From an uncultured Flavobacteriales bacterium (GTDB lineage: Bacteria; Bacteroidota; Bacteroidia; Flavobacteriales_D; Parvicellaceae), in the NCBI GenBank assembly GCA_943788755.1, contig CALSRM010000003.1, positions 1,798,001 to 1,862,000 on the forward strand: a stretch of DNA of 64,000 bases, in the 5' to 3' direction. The translations under genes and the position numbers were made by a program. Below are positions 1 to 11,597 of this stretch, piece after piece. How positions within the stretch are numbered: position 1 is the stretch's first letter; each line of letters begins with the position of its first letter. The notes beneath the pieces are model-generated. The model did not search any database, was not told where the DNA came from, and saw only the letters and a list, made by a program, of their open reading frames with translations.

Positions 1-251
1 CGGGCGGCAAAGATACATATATTTATCGGATTATGAAACAATTGATCCAAACAACTTAGGTTTTCGAAGAGTTTGGTAAATTTATATGTGTTCATATTGA
101 TGCAAAATATTGATACATAGCTTTATGGGGGAATATTTTAAAGCAGATATGGAGATAAAGAAAGAGCCAAAAATTGGTAAACCTAAGTTTTTTGGGTATT
201 AGCTTATTAACATATTGTTGATAAGTAATGAATGCTAAAGTATTGTAAATA

Positions 252-282
252 TTGGTGTATAGGAAGAATTAATTTAGTTTTG
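252..282 (+). promoter_or_regulatory. Bacteroidota-type promoter of dnaX
   Basis: A TAGTTTTG box at 275-282 fits the Bacteroidota -7 consensus TAnnTTTG, and TTG at 252-254 lies about 20 bases upstream as a -33 element. The box ends 11 bases before the ATG at 294, so the predicted leader is only a few bases and has no Shine-Dalgarno sequence. The remaining part of 1-293 shows no gene that I can support. Confidence 0.55.
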
Positions 283-293
283 TATCCCTGAAA

Positions 294-1373
294 ATGGCAG
301 AGGAACAATTCATAGTATCCGCAAGGAAATATAGACCAACTACTTGGGAAAATGTGGTTGGGCAAGAGACAATTAGTTCTACGTTACAACATGCCATTGA
401 TACTGGACATCTAGCACAGGCCTATTTGTTCTGTGGTCCAAGGGGAGTAGGTAAAACTACTTGTGCTCGAATTTTTGCAAAAACGATTAACCAACAAGAC
501 GGAAGCGAGCAGGAAGATTTTTCCTTCAATATTTTTGAATTGGATGCTGCTTCGAATAATTCAGTTGATGATATTCGATCAATTACAGATCAAGTTCGAA
601 TTGTACCCCAGGTAGGAAAATACAAAGTTTATATAATTGATGAGGTACACATGTTATCGACAAATGCTTTTAATGCATTCTTGAAAACGCTAGAAGAGCC
701 ACCTCCTCATGCTATATTTATATTAGCTACTACAGAGAAACACAAGATTATACCAACAATATTATCGCGTTGCCAAGTTTATGATTTCAATCGTATATCG
801 ATTCAAGATATGGCAAATCACTTGGCCTATGTCGCAAAACAAGAGAATATTAAGTTTGAGTCAGATGGATTGCATGTTATAGCAGAGAAAGCAGATGGAG
901 CTTTACGTGATGCACTTTCTATATTTGATCAAATTGTAAATTATTGTGATGGTAACATTACCTACGATGCGGTAATTAAAAACCTTAATATTCTTGACTA
1001 CGATTATTATTTCAAAATAACAGATCATTTATTGAAAAATGAAATTCATCAATCGCTTTTGGTTTTTAACGAAATCCTTGAGAATGGTTTTGATGGCCAT
1101 AATTTCATTAATGGTTTAGGAAGTCATTTAAGAAACCTTCTTGTAAGTAAAGATGCTATTACATTGAAACTTTTAGAAGTCAGCGACAATGTAAAGGCTA
1201 AATACAATGAGCAATCAAAATTAGCAAATCCCAAATTCCTCATTGATGGACTCAAGATAATTGGCGAAACAGATGTCCAATACAAGTCCAGTAAGAATCA
1301 ACGATTACATGTTGAATTAGCCTTAATGAAATTAAGCTCTCTAACCGCCATAGAGGGAGAAAAAAAAAAGTAG
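294..1373 (+). CDS. dnaX: DNA polymerase III gamma/tau subunit, zero-frame (gamma-like) product
   Basis: This is the ATPase of the DNA polymerase III clamp loader. Visible in the 359-residue product are the Walker A motif GPRGVGKT at residues 48-55, the Walker B/DExx segment IIDEVHML, the SRC sensor 1 region (ILSRCQ) and the clamp-loader domain III that follows. The zinc-finger cysteines found in E. coli DnaX between Walker A and the DAAS segment are absent here, which I believe is common in this phylum. The frame stops at TAG 1371-1373, directly after a run of ten A. The sequence beyond remains open in another frame and encodes the tau-specific part, so this product would equal a natural gamma form if the shift is programmed. 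ATG 294 is placed just after a good promoter. An indel error or mutation in the A run is the alternative. Confidence 0.93.
   Translation: MAEEQFIVSARKYRPTTWENVVGQETISSTLQHAIDTGHLAQAYLFCGPRGVGKTTCARIFAKTINQQDGSEQEDFSFNIFELDAASNNSVDDIRSITDQVRIVPQVGKYKVYIIDEVHMLSTNAFNAFLKTLEEPPPHAIFILATTEKHKIIPTILSRCQVYDFNRISIQDMANHLAYVAKQENIKFESDGLHVIAEKADGALRDALSIFDQIVNYCDGNITYDAVIKNLNILDYDYYFKITDHLLKNEIHQSLLVFNEILENGFDGHNFINGLGSHLRNLLVSKDAITLKLLEVSDNVKAKYNEQSKLANPKFLIDGLKIIGETDVQYKSSKNQRLHVELALMKLSSLTAIEGEKKK
1360..1369 (+). other. A10 slippery run in dnaX
   Basis: Ten consecutive A residues are followed by G and the zero-frame TAG stop. Loss of one A, gain of two A, or a +1/-2 ribosomal shift joins the gamma frame to the tau frame. 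A -1 shift, as in E. coli dnaX, would instead reach a TAA after a few codons. I see no clear downstream stem-loop of the E. coli type, which favours transcriptional slippage (known for Thermus thermophilus dnaX on an A run) over ribosomal frameshifting. That is inference. Confidence 0.6.
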
Positions 1374-2067
1374 CTCATCCCACTGGGAAATAATACCACC
1401 CAATTTTTTATCAGAAGGTTTACCAGTTCCCCCAAACCCCGTTAAAATTACTCCAGAAAAAATTAAGGAAGTTGTAAAACCTACTGAAGAGAAAAGTTCT
1501 AATAAGGCGCCAATAGAAGTTAAACCTGAGCCTGAACATAAAATACAAGGAAAAAAACCAACGACAGGAAATGTGGTTAGTGTCCAAAGAAAATTTGCTG
1601 GTAAGAAACGTTCTGGAATTTCTATTTCTGCCATGCAAAATGAGAAAACAGAAAAGCAAGAAACGGAAGCTATAGAGGACCTAACAAATAAACCAAGAAC
1701 CGATTTTACTATAAATGAATTAATGTCAAAATGGAATGCGTTTTCTTATCAGTTAAAAGTAAAGGGTAGGCAAGGGCTCTATATTACTTTGACGAAAAGA
1801 AAACCAAGGTTAAAAGAGAATTTAATTTTGGAGTTTATAATAGATAATGAAATTCAAAAAATTGAATTGGAAGAAGAAAGGTCTAATTTACTGACTTTTC
1901 TGAGAGTTGAGTTAAATAATTACGGTATCCAATTAAAAGTTTTGCTCAGTGAAGAAGATAATACAGTAGAGCACCTTTCTAGCAAGGATAAGTTTTTAAA
2001 AATGGCGGAGAAGAATCCTGCTTTGCATGAACTAAGAGAAAAGCTGAATTTGGATATTGAGTATTAA
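1372..2067 (+). CDS. dnaX: DnaX tau-specific C-terminal extension (shifted frame)
   Basis: The frame starting at 1372 is open for about 231 codons up to TAA 2065-2067. It first encodes a proline- and lysine-rich linker (residues such as VPPNPVKITPEKIKEVV), typical of the flexible part between DnaX domains III and V, then a compact alpha/beta segment ending in LREKLNLDIEY. There is no good start codon near the beginning, so I read it as the tail of dnaX and not as a separate gene. Joined to the preceding frame by one skipped base it gives a tau protein of about 590 residues. An ORF starting at GTG 1573 covers only its last part. Confidence 0.75.
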   Translation, partial: SSSHWEIIPPNFLSEGLPVPPNPVKITPEKIKEVVKPTEEKSSNKAPIEVKPEPEHKIQGKKPTTGNVVSVQRKFAGKKRSGISISAMQNEKTEKQETEAIEDLTNKPRTDFTINELMSKWNAFSYQLKVKGRQGLYITLTKRKPRLKENLILEFIIDNEIQKIELEEERSNLLTFLRVELNNYGIQLKVLLSEEDNTVEHLSSKDKFLKMAEKNPALHELREKLNLDIEY

Positions 2068-2098
2068 GCTTGAATAGAAAGAGCAAAGGGTATTTTAT

Positions 2099-4390
<2,292 letters not shown>

Positions 4391-4617
4391 CTAATGATAA
4401 CATTGATTTTTAATGCAGTATTTTAATGCTAAAATTAGAAACCCTATTACAAGACGTTATTTTTTGCTAGGTAATATCTTTCGCATCATTAACTATTTTT
4501 TGTCATTGAAAAATACAAATTTAAAGAAGGTGTTTATCTATTTCAATCAGACAATAGGGTTATTGCAATTTGTTAAACAATAAAGAAGTATGTTTTATCC
4601 GGGAAATACAGAATAGA

Positions 4618-4914
4618 CTATTGCTTGTCTTCTTCAACGAATAAGAAGATAACTTCATTCGCCTTTTTCATTCTGTAAGTTTCACGAGCGAATTTCTCTA
4701 ATTCTTCAGGATTGGTGGTCAATTCATTTATTTTGACTTTTATTTTTTCAATTTCAATTCTTTTTAAATCATTTACTTCTTGAAGTTCACTTAGCTTATT
4801 TAATGATTTAAATTGACGGTAAATATTGGTGTCTTCAAAGGCTATTAATATTAAAAGTAATATTAATGTTGATAGGAAATATTTATCTTTTATTAAGCGA
4901 AATGACCTTTTCAT
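4618..4914 (-). CDS. FtsB/DivIC-family septum formation initiator
   Basis: A 98-residue bitopic membrane protein. Residues about 12-28 (YFLSTLILLLILIAF) form a single membrane helix after a short basic N-terminus, followed by a periplasmic heptad-rich coiled coil (about residues 36-70) and a short conserved tail around NPEELEKFARETYRMKKANE, which is the hallmark of FtsB/DivIC proteins. In the divisome these bind FtsL and FtsQ. The gene stands alone, transcribed toward icd with a 290-base gap. Sequence does not discriminate FtsB from DivIC. Confidence 0.85.
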   Translation of the reverse strand: MKRSFRLIKDKYFLSTLILLLILIAFEDTNIYRQFKSLNKLSELQEVNDLKRIEIEKIKVKINELTTNPEELEKFARETYRMKKANEVIFLFVEEDKQ

Positions 4915-5027
4915 TATGAGAACAAAAATAGAAGGTAAATGGGAAGGATAGTTTTATTGTTTTTTTTATTGTAAACAATTATTTGTGAGTTTACTGTAAA
5001 TTTTAACTTTACAGAAGTAAACACAGA

Positions 5028-6020
5028 ATGAAATCGTTTTTCAAAACATATTTATTAGAAATGCTCATGATATGGTGTGCTTTAGGGTTGTATCTCTTGG
5101 TGCCCTTTGGAGAGTTAACTTATGGTCCTCAACTTGGGTTCTATTACCATGAAAACAATTCAATAGCAATACTATTTTATTTGGCATGTTTGTATTCAGT
5201 TATTGGAATTCCTTTATTCCTTGTAAAAGAAAAAGAAGAAAGTGGATCTAAGCTTTTGTATTTGGTTAATTCTTTTCTACAGAAAAAGTTTGACTATAAA
5301 GCAAAAACTATTGCTTTGGCTTTTGGTGTAAAGTTGTTCTTTATTCCGCTAATGATTCCTTGGACAGTGGAATTTGCTGTTGTGATAAAAGAGATGCTAT
5401 TTGATACTACAAAGACATATAGTTCTTTTGTTTTGTATTTCAATGGATATTTATTCTTGCTTATATCATATCTTATAGGCTTTACAGCATTGGTGTTTTA
5501 TAGCTTTGGATATTTAATTGAGTCGCGTTTTTTGAATAATAAAATTAAGTCAGTCGAGCCAACTATATTTGGCTGGGTAGTTACTTTAATTTGTTATCCT
5601 TTATTTTTAACCTTTGTTCTTATTGCTATCCCTTTTTACACAAACGATATGGCGTTTTTTAAGAGCCAGGAGATTACCTTTATTATTAGAATATTTTTAT
5701 TGCTTGTAATGACATTTAAAATCTGGTCTATAGCTGTTTTGGGGGCGAAGTGTTCTAATCTTACTAACCGAGGAATTGTGACTAAAGGTCCCTATAGATG
5801 GGTGCGTCATCCACATTATTTAGCAAAGCTAATTGTATGGTGGATTACTTTAATTCCTGCCTTCGCCATTTATGATTTTTGGATTGTTGGAACTATGATT
5901 TTTTGGACAGTGATTTATGTGCTTAGGGCTTTTACAGAAGAAAATCATCTGCGCGCAGATGAAGAATATGTAGCTTACTGTTCTCAAGTAAAATGGCGTT
6001 TTATTCCTTATATATTTTAA
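5028..6020 (+). CDS. Isoprenylcysteine carboxyl methyltransferase-like integral membrane protein
   Basis: The 330-residue protein is very hydrophobic, with about seven or eight membrane segments. The C-terminal third carries the ICMT/PEMT-type SAM methyltransferase signature: GPYRWVRHPHYLAKL at about residues 252-266 and the acidic segment EENHLRADEEYVAYC before the end. Bacterial members methylate small-molecule or lipid substrates in the membrane; the substrate here is not predictable. The N-terminal hydrophobic extension of about 150 residues is longer than in the shortest ICMT homologues. It is divergent from the ftsB-like gene and 111 bases before fhs. Confidence 0.75.
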   Translation: MKSFFKTYLLEMLMIWCALGLYLLVPFGELTYGPQLGFYYHENNSIAILFYLACLYSVIGIPLFLVKEKEESGSKLLYLVNSFLQKKFDYKAKTIALAFGVKLFFIPLMIPWTVEFAVVIKEMLFDTTKTYSSFVLYFNGYLFLLISYLIGFTALVFYSFGYLIESRFLNNKIKSVEPTIFGWVVTLICYPLFLTFVLIAIPFYTNDMAFFKSQEITFIIRIFLLLVMTFKIWSIAVLGAKCSNLTNRGIVTKGPYRWVRHPHYLAKLIVWWITLIPAFAIYDFWIVGTMIFWTVIYVLRAFTEENHLRADEEYVAYCSQVKWRFIPYIF

Positions 6021-6131
6021 GCAATAAAGCTGTTTTAATTAAAGTTGCAAATAGCAGAGCTGTTTTATTCTTAATATTCTTCAGTATCGTATTGATATAA
6101 TAACTACTTTAAGCATCTAAAATGTAAATAA

Positions 6132-7826
6132 ATGAGTACAGAATTAACGACACACAATTTTTCTGATATAGATATCGCACAAAATGCAAAGATGCAACAC
6201 ATTAGAGATATTGCCTCTAAACTAGGTATTTCGGAAGATGATCTTGAAATGTATGGCAAGTATAAAGCTAAGCTTCCGCTGACTTTAATTGATGAGAGTA
6301 ATATTGCAAAAAACAACTTAGTCTTGGTAACTGCGCTTACTCCAACTCCGGCAGGAGAAGGTAAAACAACTACTTCAATTGGCTTGACAGAAGGATTGAA
6401 TAAATTAGGGAAGAAAACAACTGTGGTTCTAAGAGAACCATCTTTGGGTCCTGTGTTTGGAATTAAAGGTGGCGCTGCTGGTGGAGGATATTCTCAAGTA
6501 CTCCCTATGGAGGATATTAACCTGCACTTCACGGGTGATTTCTCTGCCATTGAAAAAGCCAATAACTTACTTTCTGCTTTAATTGACAATAACATTCAAA
6601 GTAAAACAAGAAACTTAAATATTGACCCACGAACTATTGTGTGGAAACGTGTAATGGACATGAACGATCGTTCGTTAAGGGATATAACAATTGGATTAGG
6701 TGGCACCGCTAATGGTATACCGCGCCAAGATGGGTTTAACATTACGCCTGCATCGGAAGTGATGGCGATTCTTTGTATGGCTGAGAATTTTGTAGATTTA
6801 AAAGCAAGACTAGGAAATATATTCGTAGGCTTTACATTTGCTAAAAAACCTATTTATGCACGTGATTTGAAAGCAGAAAATGCAATGGCAATTTTATTGA
6901 AAGATGCTGTAAAACCCAATCTAGTTCAAACATTAGAAGGGAATCCAGCAATTATTCACGGAGGTCCTTTTGCAAATATTGCACAAGGGACAAATACCAT
7001 CCTGGCTACAAAAATGGGGTTGTCTTTAACCGACTATGTTGTTACTGAAGCTGGATTTGGAGCTGATTTAGGCGCAGAGAAATTTTTAGATATAAAATGT
7101 GTGTCTGGTGGGTTAAAGCCAAAAGCTTTGGTTTTGGTTGCTACAATTAGAGCATTAAGACATCATGGTGGTGCACCAAAAGAAGAATATAACACAGCAA
7201 GTGTAGAAAGAGTGTCAAATGGGTTTGCAAATCTTGAAAAACACATAGAAAACTGTAAGAAATTTGGATTGAACCCAGTGGTTGCGATCAATGCTTTTCC
7301 AACAGACTCGCAAGAAGAAGTAGATGTAATAAAAGAGAAATGTGGTGTAATGGGAGTTGAAGCAATTGTTGCGAACGGCTGGGCAATGGGAGGTAATGGA
7401 ATGACTGATCTTGCAGCAGCAGTAATACGAGAAGTTGAATCTGGAAATAATGAATTCAAACCACTTTATGATTGGAAGCTTCCAATTAGAGAGAAGATTA
7501 AAATTATAGCAACAGAAATCTACGGTTCCGATGGTGTTGAATACAGTAAGAAAGCAATAACAGATTTGAGAAGAATAGATGAGTTAGGATTAAATGAATT
7601 ACCAATCTGTATGGCGAAAACCCAGAAATCACTTTCAGACAACGATAAACTATATGCGCGTCCAACCGGATTTACTGTTAATGTTCGTGAGTTTGAATAT
7701 GCTGCAGGAGCAGGATTTATTATTCCAATACTTGGTAAAATGATGCGTATGCCTGGGTTACCAGCTACACCGGCTTCTGAGGGGATGGATATTGATGACA
7801 ATGGCGTTATATCAGGGCTGTCTTAA
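6132..7826 (+). CDS. fhs: Formate-tetrahydrofolate ligase
   Basis: This cytosolic enzyme makes 10-formyl-THF from formate, THF and ATP, the entry of formate into one-carbon metabolism. The 564-residue product has the P-loop TPTPAGEGKTTTSIGL at about residues 70-85 and the family signatures VLREPSLGPVFGIKGGAAGGGYSQ (quoted in part: GPVFGIKGGAAGGG) and MPGLPATPASEGMDID near the C-terminus. It is the first gene of a same-strand run with fdhD (9 bases downstream), formate dehydrogenase beta subunit, a histidine kinase and the alpha subunit. Placing fhs in the formate dehydrogenase operon gives two fates for formate: oxidation to CO2 with NADH formation, or assimilation into folate. Confidence 0.96.
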   Translation: MSTELTTHNFSDIDIAQNAKMQHIRDIASKLGISEDDLEMYGKYKAKLPLTLIDESNIAKNNLVLVTALTPTPAGEGKTTTSIGLTEGLNKLGKKTTVVLREPSLGPVFGIKGGAAGGGYSQVLPMEDINLHFTGDFSAIEKANNLLSALIDNNIQSKTRNLNIDPRTIVWKRVMDMNDRSLRDITIGLGGTANGIPRQDGFNITPASEVMAILCMAENFVDLKARLGNIFVGFTFAKKPIYARDLKAENAMAILLKDAVKPNLVQTLEGNPAIIHGGPFANIAQGTNTILATKMGLSLTDYVVTEAGFGADLGAEKFLDIKCVSGGLKPKALVLVATIRALRHHGGAPKEEYNTASVERVSNGFANLEKHIENCKKFGLNPVVAINAFPTDSQEEVDVIKEKCGVMGVEAIVANGWAMGGNGMTDLAAAVIREVESGNNEFKPLYDWKLPIREKIKIIATEIYGSDGVEYSKKAITDLRRIDELGLNELPICMAKTQKSLSDNDKLYARPTGFTVNVREFEYAAGAGFIIPILGKMMRMPGLPATPASEGMDIDDNGVISGLS

Positions 7827-7835
7827 TTAGATTAA

Positions 7836-8642
7836 ATGGCAATACTCGATTATCAAGCAATAAAATTTGAAGGTACATCTTCTGAAAATAGGTTAGATGC
7901 ACTTACTGTTGAAGAAGCTCTTCAAGTCAATGTGAATGGAAAACCATTAATGATTACGATGCGTTCGCCGGGTGACGATATTGAGTTGGTAAGAGGTTTG
8001 TTGCATTCCGAGGATATTTATACAGCCGTAAATGAAGATGTCGAAATTATTGTTAAAAGTGAGAACAAACAAGGGGTGATTTCTGCTGTGAATGTTAATA
8101 TTCATCAAGATAAGCTGTGCGATGGTTATAAAAATAGTCGGAGCTTTTTATCTGTTTCTTCTTGCGGTATCTGCGGACAAACGGAGTTGCAAGAATTAAA
8201 AGGAGAGTTGGAAAATAAAGGAATTTTTAATCCTTTAGATTTAAAATATATGTTTGAATTGATGGATGGAAAACAAAAAACTTTCCGAAAATCTGGAGGA
8301 TCTCATGCTGCAGCTGCATTTGATGAAAATGGTGAAATGCTGTGTGTTATGGAAGACATTGGACGACACAATGCAGTTGATAAAGTAATTGGAGCATTGT
8401 TGTTAAAAAAACAGTTAAACAAAGCGGTTGCAATAACTGTAAGTGGAAGAATTTCATACGAAATTGTTATGAAAGCGTTTAGAGCAAAAATTCCGGTTTT
8501 AGCAGCAGTTTCAGCGCCATCTTCTTTAGCTGTTGACTATTCAAAAGAACTAGGGATTACTTTATTTGGATTTTGTAGAGGTAAAAATGCAACCTGTTAT
8601 TCAAATACACATAGAGTTAATGCTATCGATCAAACAAAATAA
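7836..8642 (+). CDS. fdhD: Formate dehydrogenase accessory sulfurtransferase FdhD
   Basis: FdhD transfers sulfur from a cysteine desulfurase to the bis-MGD molybdenum cofactor, which makes formate dehydrogenase active. The 268-residue protein has the essential C-x-x-C pair at C110 and C113 (SSCGICG), and the conserved segments EDIGRHNAVDKVIG and VSGRISYEIVMKA. ATG 7836 follows the fhs stop by 9 bases, so the genes are almost certainly co-transcribed. Its presence supports a genuine Mo/W-bisMGD formate dehydrogenase encoded downstream. Mo-cofactor biosynthesis genes are not in this window. Confidence 0.95.
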   Translation: MAILDYQAIKFEGTSSENRLDALTVEEALQVNVNGKPLMITMRSPGDDIELVRGLLHSEDIYTAVNEDVEIIVKSENKQGVISAVNVNIHQDKLCDGYKNSRSFLSVSSCGICGQTELQELKGELENKGIFNPLDLKYMFELMDGKQKTFRKSGGSHAAAAFDENGEMLCVMEDIGRHNAVDKVIGALLLKKQLNKAVAITVSGRISYEIVMKAFRAKIPVLAAVSAPSSLAVDYSKELGITLFGFCRGKNATCYSNTHRVNAIDQTK

Positions 8643-8661
8643 ATAGGATAATTGAAAAGGT

Positions 8662-10314
8662 ATGTCAAAAAATTTAAGTGAATTATCAGGAAGGAAAGGA
8701 ATAGAAGATAACTTATTCGATAAGTTAGGGAAACTTTCTGTAAACGAAGGAGCACCTAGTAAAAAGGAATTACAGCAGTTAGCCGACGAATTCTTAGTTG
8801 GAAGTGCAAATACTTATGGGACTTCAACTTTTTATGATTTCATGAAACCGGAAAATAAAGGAATGAAGGCATATATCTGTAATGGAACAGCCTGTGTTTG
8901 TTCGGGTAAACAAGAGGCTGTAAAGACGGAGTTGAAAAAGCACCTGAAGGACGATGAAATTGGACATATGACTTGTTTAGGACGTTGTCATGAGAATGGA
9001 GCGTTTAATTTTAATGGAGAGAATTATTCAGCAAAAAGCAATGCTGAAATAGCAAGTATTTTAGCAGGTTCTTCAACGAATGCGAATAAAGATAAGTATA
9101 TCGTCAAGGCAACAAAAGAAAACCTAACATTACCCTACGAAGGTTTTGAAGTACATTACGATGTGCTAAAGTCAGCTTTGAAAAGAGATTCCTCAGAAAT
9201 TTTAGAAGAAATAAAAAAATCAAATGTCAGGGGTAGAGGTGGAGCAGGTTTCCCAATGGGTTTTAAATTGGAATCGTGTAGAAATGAAAATTCTGACACG
9301 AAGTTTATTATCTGTAATGCTGATGAAGGGGATCCAGGAGCATACTCTGATAGATATTTGATGGAACAACGGCCACATTCTGTTTTATTTGGGATGATAA
9401 TGGCTGGTTATGCTACGCATGCTAAATGGGGGATATTATATATTCGTGCGGAGTACCCTGAATCCATTACCATTATTCAAGAAGCAATAGACGAATTAAG
9501 GTCAAATAATTTACTCGGAGAAAACATTGACGGGAGTGGTTTTAGTTTTGACTTGAAAATAATTAAAGCCCAAGGAGCTTATATATGTGGCGAAGAGACA
9601 GCGTTAATAAATTCAATTGAAGGACAGCGTCCCGAAGTTAGAACGCGACCTCCATATCCTACACAGCAAGGGTTATTTAATAAACCAACCATTGTCAATA
9701 ATGTAGAAACGTTGGCAGCTGTTTATCTGATTATTAAGAATGGAGGGGAAGCTTATAAAGCTATCGGTACAGAAAAATCAAGTGGAACAAAATTGGTTTG
9801 TTTAGATAGTTTTTTCAATAACCCAGGAATTTATGAAGTTGAAATGGGAGTGCCGTTGTCTGCTATTGTAAATGAATTGGGTGGAGGCTTTAAGGAGCCG
9901 GTAAAAGCAATGCAAATAGGAGGTCCATTGGGAGGACTGGTTCCAGTAGAGAAAATCGATGCTTTGAATTTAGATTTTGAATCCTTTGCTCAAGAAGGAT
10001 TTTTATTAGGACACGCCTCTGTTATTTGTGTGCCAGAATCATTTCCGATGATAGTGTTTTTGGAGCATTTATTTGATTTTGCGGCTTACGAAAGCTGTGG
10101 AAAATGTTTTCCTTGTCGTTTAGGTACAAAACGTGGACATGAAATGTTGAAAAAGGCGCATGAAGAAGGAGAAAAAATAAGCAAAGAACTTTTTGAGGAT
10201 TTACTCACAACCCTGCAGGAAGGGTCCCTATGCGCTCATGGAGGTGGGATTCCTTTACCCGTAAAGAATGCAATGCAGTATTTCGAAAATGAATTAAAAG
10301 AATATTTTAATTAA
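8662..10314 (+). CDS. NAD-linked formate dehydrogenase beta subunit (NuoE-NuoF fusion)
   Basis: The electron-output subunit, binding FMN and NAD. Residues 1-135 form a NuoE-like thioredoxin-fold domain with the [2Fe-2S] ligands C73, C78, C105 and C109 (C-x4-C and C-x3-C). Residues 145-545 are NuoF-like: the glycine-rich GRGGAGFPMGFK at 191-202 (NADH/FMN site), ICNADEGDPGAYSDR at 217-231, GAYICGEETALI at 305-316, and the [4Fe-4S] cysteines C479, C482, C485 (SCGKCFPC) and C524. Fusion of the E and F modules is known in FdhB/HoxF-type proteins. It lies 19 bases after fdhD and its TAA stop overlaps the ATG of the histidine kinase gene by one base. Confidence 0.93.
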   Translation: MSKNLSELSGRKGIEDNLFDKLGKLSVNEGAPSKKELQQLADEFLVGSANTYGTSTFYDFMKPENKGMKAYICNGTACVCSGKQEAVKTELKKHLKDDEIGHMTCLGRCHENGAFNFNGENYSAKSNAEIASILAGSSTNANKDKYIVKATKENLTLPYEGFEVHYDVLKSALKRDSSEILEEIKKSNVRGRGGAGFPMGFKLESCRNENSDTKFIICNADEGDPGAYSDRYLMEQRPHSVLFGMIMAGYATHAKWGILYIRAEYPESITIIQEAIDELRSNNLLGENIDGSGFSFDLKIIKAQGAYICGEETALINSIEGQRPEVRTRPPYPTQQGLFNKPTIVNNVETLAAVYLIIKNGGEAYKAIGTEKSSGTKLVCLDSFFNNPGIYEVEMGVPLSAIVNELGGGFKEPVKAMQIGGPLGGLVPVEKIDALNLDFESFAQEGFLLGHASVICVPESFPMIVFLEHLFDFAAYESCGKCFPCRLGTKRGHEMLKKAHEEGEKISKELFEDLLTTLQEGSLCAHGGGIPLPVKNAMQYFENELKEYFN

Positions 10315-11495
10315 TGAGCTTGTTTACTCCAAATACAGATTCTATTAATAGCTTCTACGACAAGGGCAGGTATCTCATGGTTTGGAGAATTAGCCTGCTT
10401 TTCATAGTTGTTTTTGGAGCCTTAACTGCTATATTTATATATACGAAAGAAGATTCGTCATTCCCCACATTTGTCACTTTTGCTATAAGTTTCGTAAGTT
10501 TTATCTATTTGAATATTACAAAAAAATTTATAATATTTTTTTGGCTTTATGCGATTATAGGAACTATAGTGGCCAATTTGGCGCTGAATTTTATATTCGG
10601 ACCTTCTCATTTTGTAGATTTTATTTGGCTACTTGTTTCTGTGCTAATTGCGTTTACCGGAATAAGTGCTAACGTGGGTTTAATGTTTCTTATTATTAAC
10701 GTATTAGGAATGATTTATTTTATGTTTTTTTCACTTAATAGCCATATTGAAGATCAAGTAACTTTGTCTTTTACTAGGCAAATAGCTGAAACTATTGAGA
10801 TTATGTTTTCTATTTTTGTTTTTGGATATATTATGGTTCAATTTATCGAGTTTCAAACGTATGCAAAAAAACAAGTTAGAATTATTAACGCTGATCTTCA
10901 ACTAAAAATCAATGAGAATAAACTTTTGGTGAAAGAAGTGCATCACAGAGTAAAAAATAATTTACAAATAATCGTTAGTCTTCTGAGGTTGCAAAAGGAA
11001 GAGGATAGAAAAAAGGGAAAAGACAGTTTTGATGATTCAATAAATAGAGTTATGGCAATGGCTTTGATTCATGAAAAATTGTATCAGCAAAATGATTTGA
11101 AAGAAATAATAATTGAAGACTATATTAATGAATTCATTTCAGAAGCAAAAGCTTTGTATGGCATGAATGAAAAATTAACAGTTAATTTTAAATCTTCGGT
11201 TGGTTCAATGAAGCTAAAAAACATGGTTCCTTTTTGTCTTCTGCTAAACGAATTATTTACAAATTCAATAAAGCACGCATTTAATGAAACGGGAAAAGGA
11301 ACTATATTTATTTCCATAGATAGAGAAAGCGATTCTTTCATAAGACTAATTTACAGTGATTCTGGAAAATGGAATAATTCATCAGAAACCTATTTTGGAA
11401 CCGAATTAATTGAATCATTAATAGAGCAAATGGATGGGAAATACCAAAGGGAGAAAAGTGAATATTCATTTCAAATTTCTGATTTGGATGAATGA
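10314..11495 (+). CDS. Membrane sensor histidine kinase (HisKA_2 type) embedded in the formate dehydrogenase operon
   Basis: The 393-residue protein has about six membrane helices in residues 20-180, with almost no extracellular domain. A short linker leads to a HisKA_2 dimerisation domain with EVHHRVKNNLQIIVSLLRLQ at residues 208-227 (phosphoacceptor H210 or H211) and a HATPase_c domain whose N-box is LLNELFTNSIKHAF. The final glycine-rich boxes are weak, and the tail FGTELIESLIEQMDG is typical of this kinase group. Its ATG overlaps the stop of the beta subunit gene (TAATG), and the alpha subunit gene follows after 102 bases, so it is translationally coupled into the module. No response regulator is encoded nearby. 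Its signal is unknown; a redox, quinone or formate-related cue is only a guess. Confidence 0.9.
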   Translation: MSLFTPNTDSINSFYDKGRYLMVWRISLLFIVVFGALTAIFIYTKEDSSFPTFVTFAISFVSFIYLNITKKFIIFFWLYAIIGTIVANLALNFIFGPSHFVDFIWLLVSVLIAFTGISANVGLMFLIINVLGMIYFMFFSLNSHIEDQVTLSFTRQIAETIEIMFSIFVFGYIMVQFIEFQTYAKKQVRIINADLQLKINENKLLVKEVHHRVKNNLQIIVSLLRLQKEEDRKKGKDSFDDSINRVMAMALIHEKLYQQNDLKEIIIEDYINEFISEAKALYGMNEKLTVNFKSSVGSMKLKNMVPFCLLLNELFTNSIKHAFNETGKGTIFISIDRESDSFIRLIYSDSGKWNNSSETYFGTELIESLIEQMDGKYQREKSEYSFQISDLDE

Positions 11496-11597
11496 ACCTT
11501 TGCAGGTTAAATAGCGTAGAAAGATTAAAGCCTTTTTTTTATAAGAAGGAAAGAGTGTTGTTGTTTACTTCGGTTTAAAGATTAAATAATAGATAAT

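Noticed and set aside
1341-1659. Minus-strand open frames opposite the dnaX linker
   Set aside because: They are shadows of the repetitive, A/G-rich linker coding for tau; they have no family features and overlap the better supported plus-strand frame.
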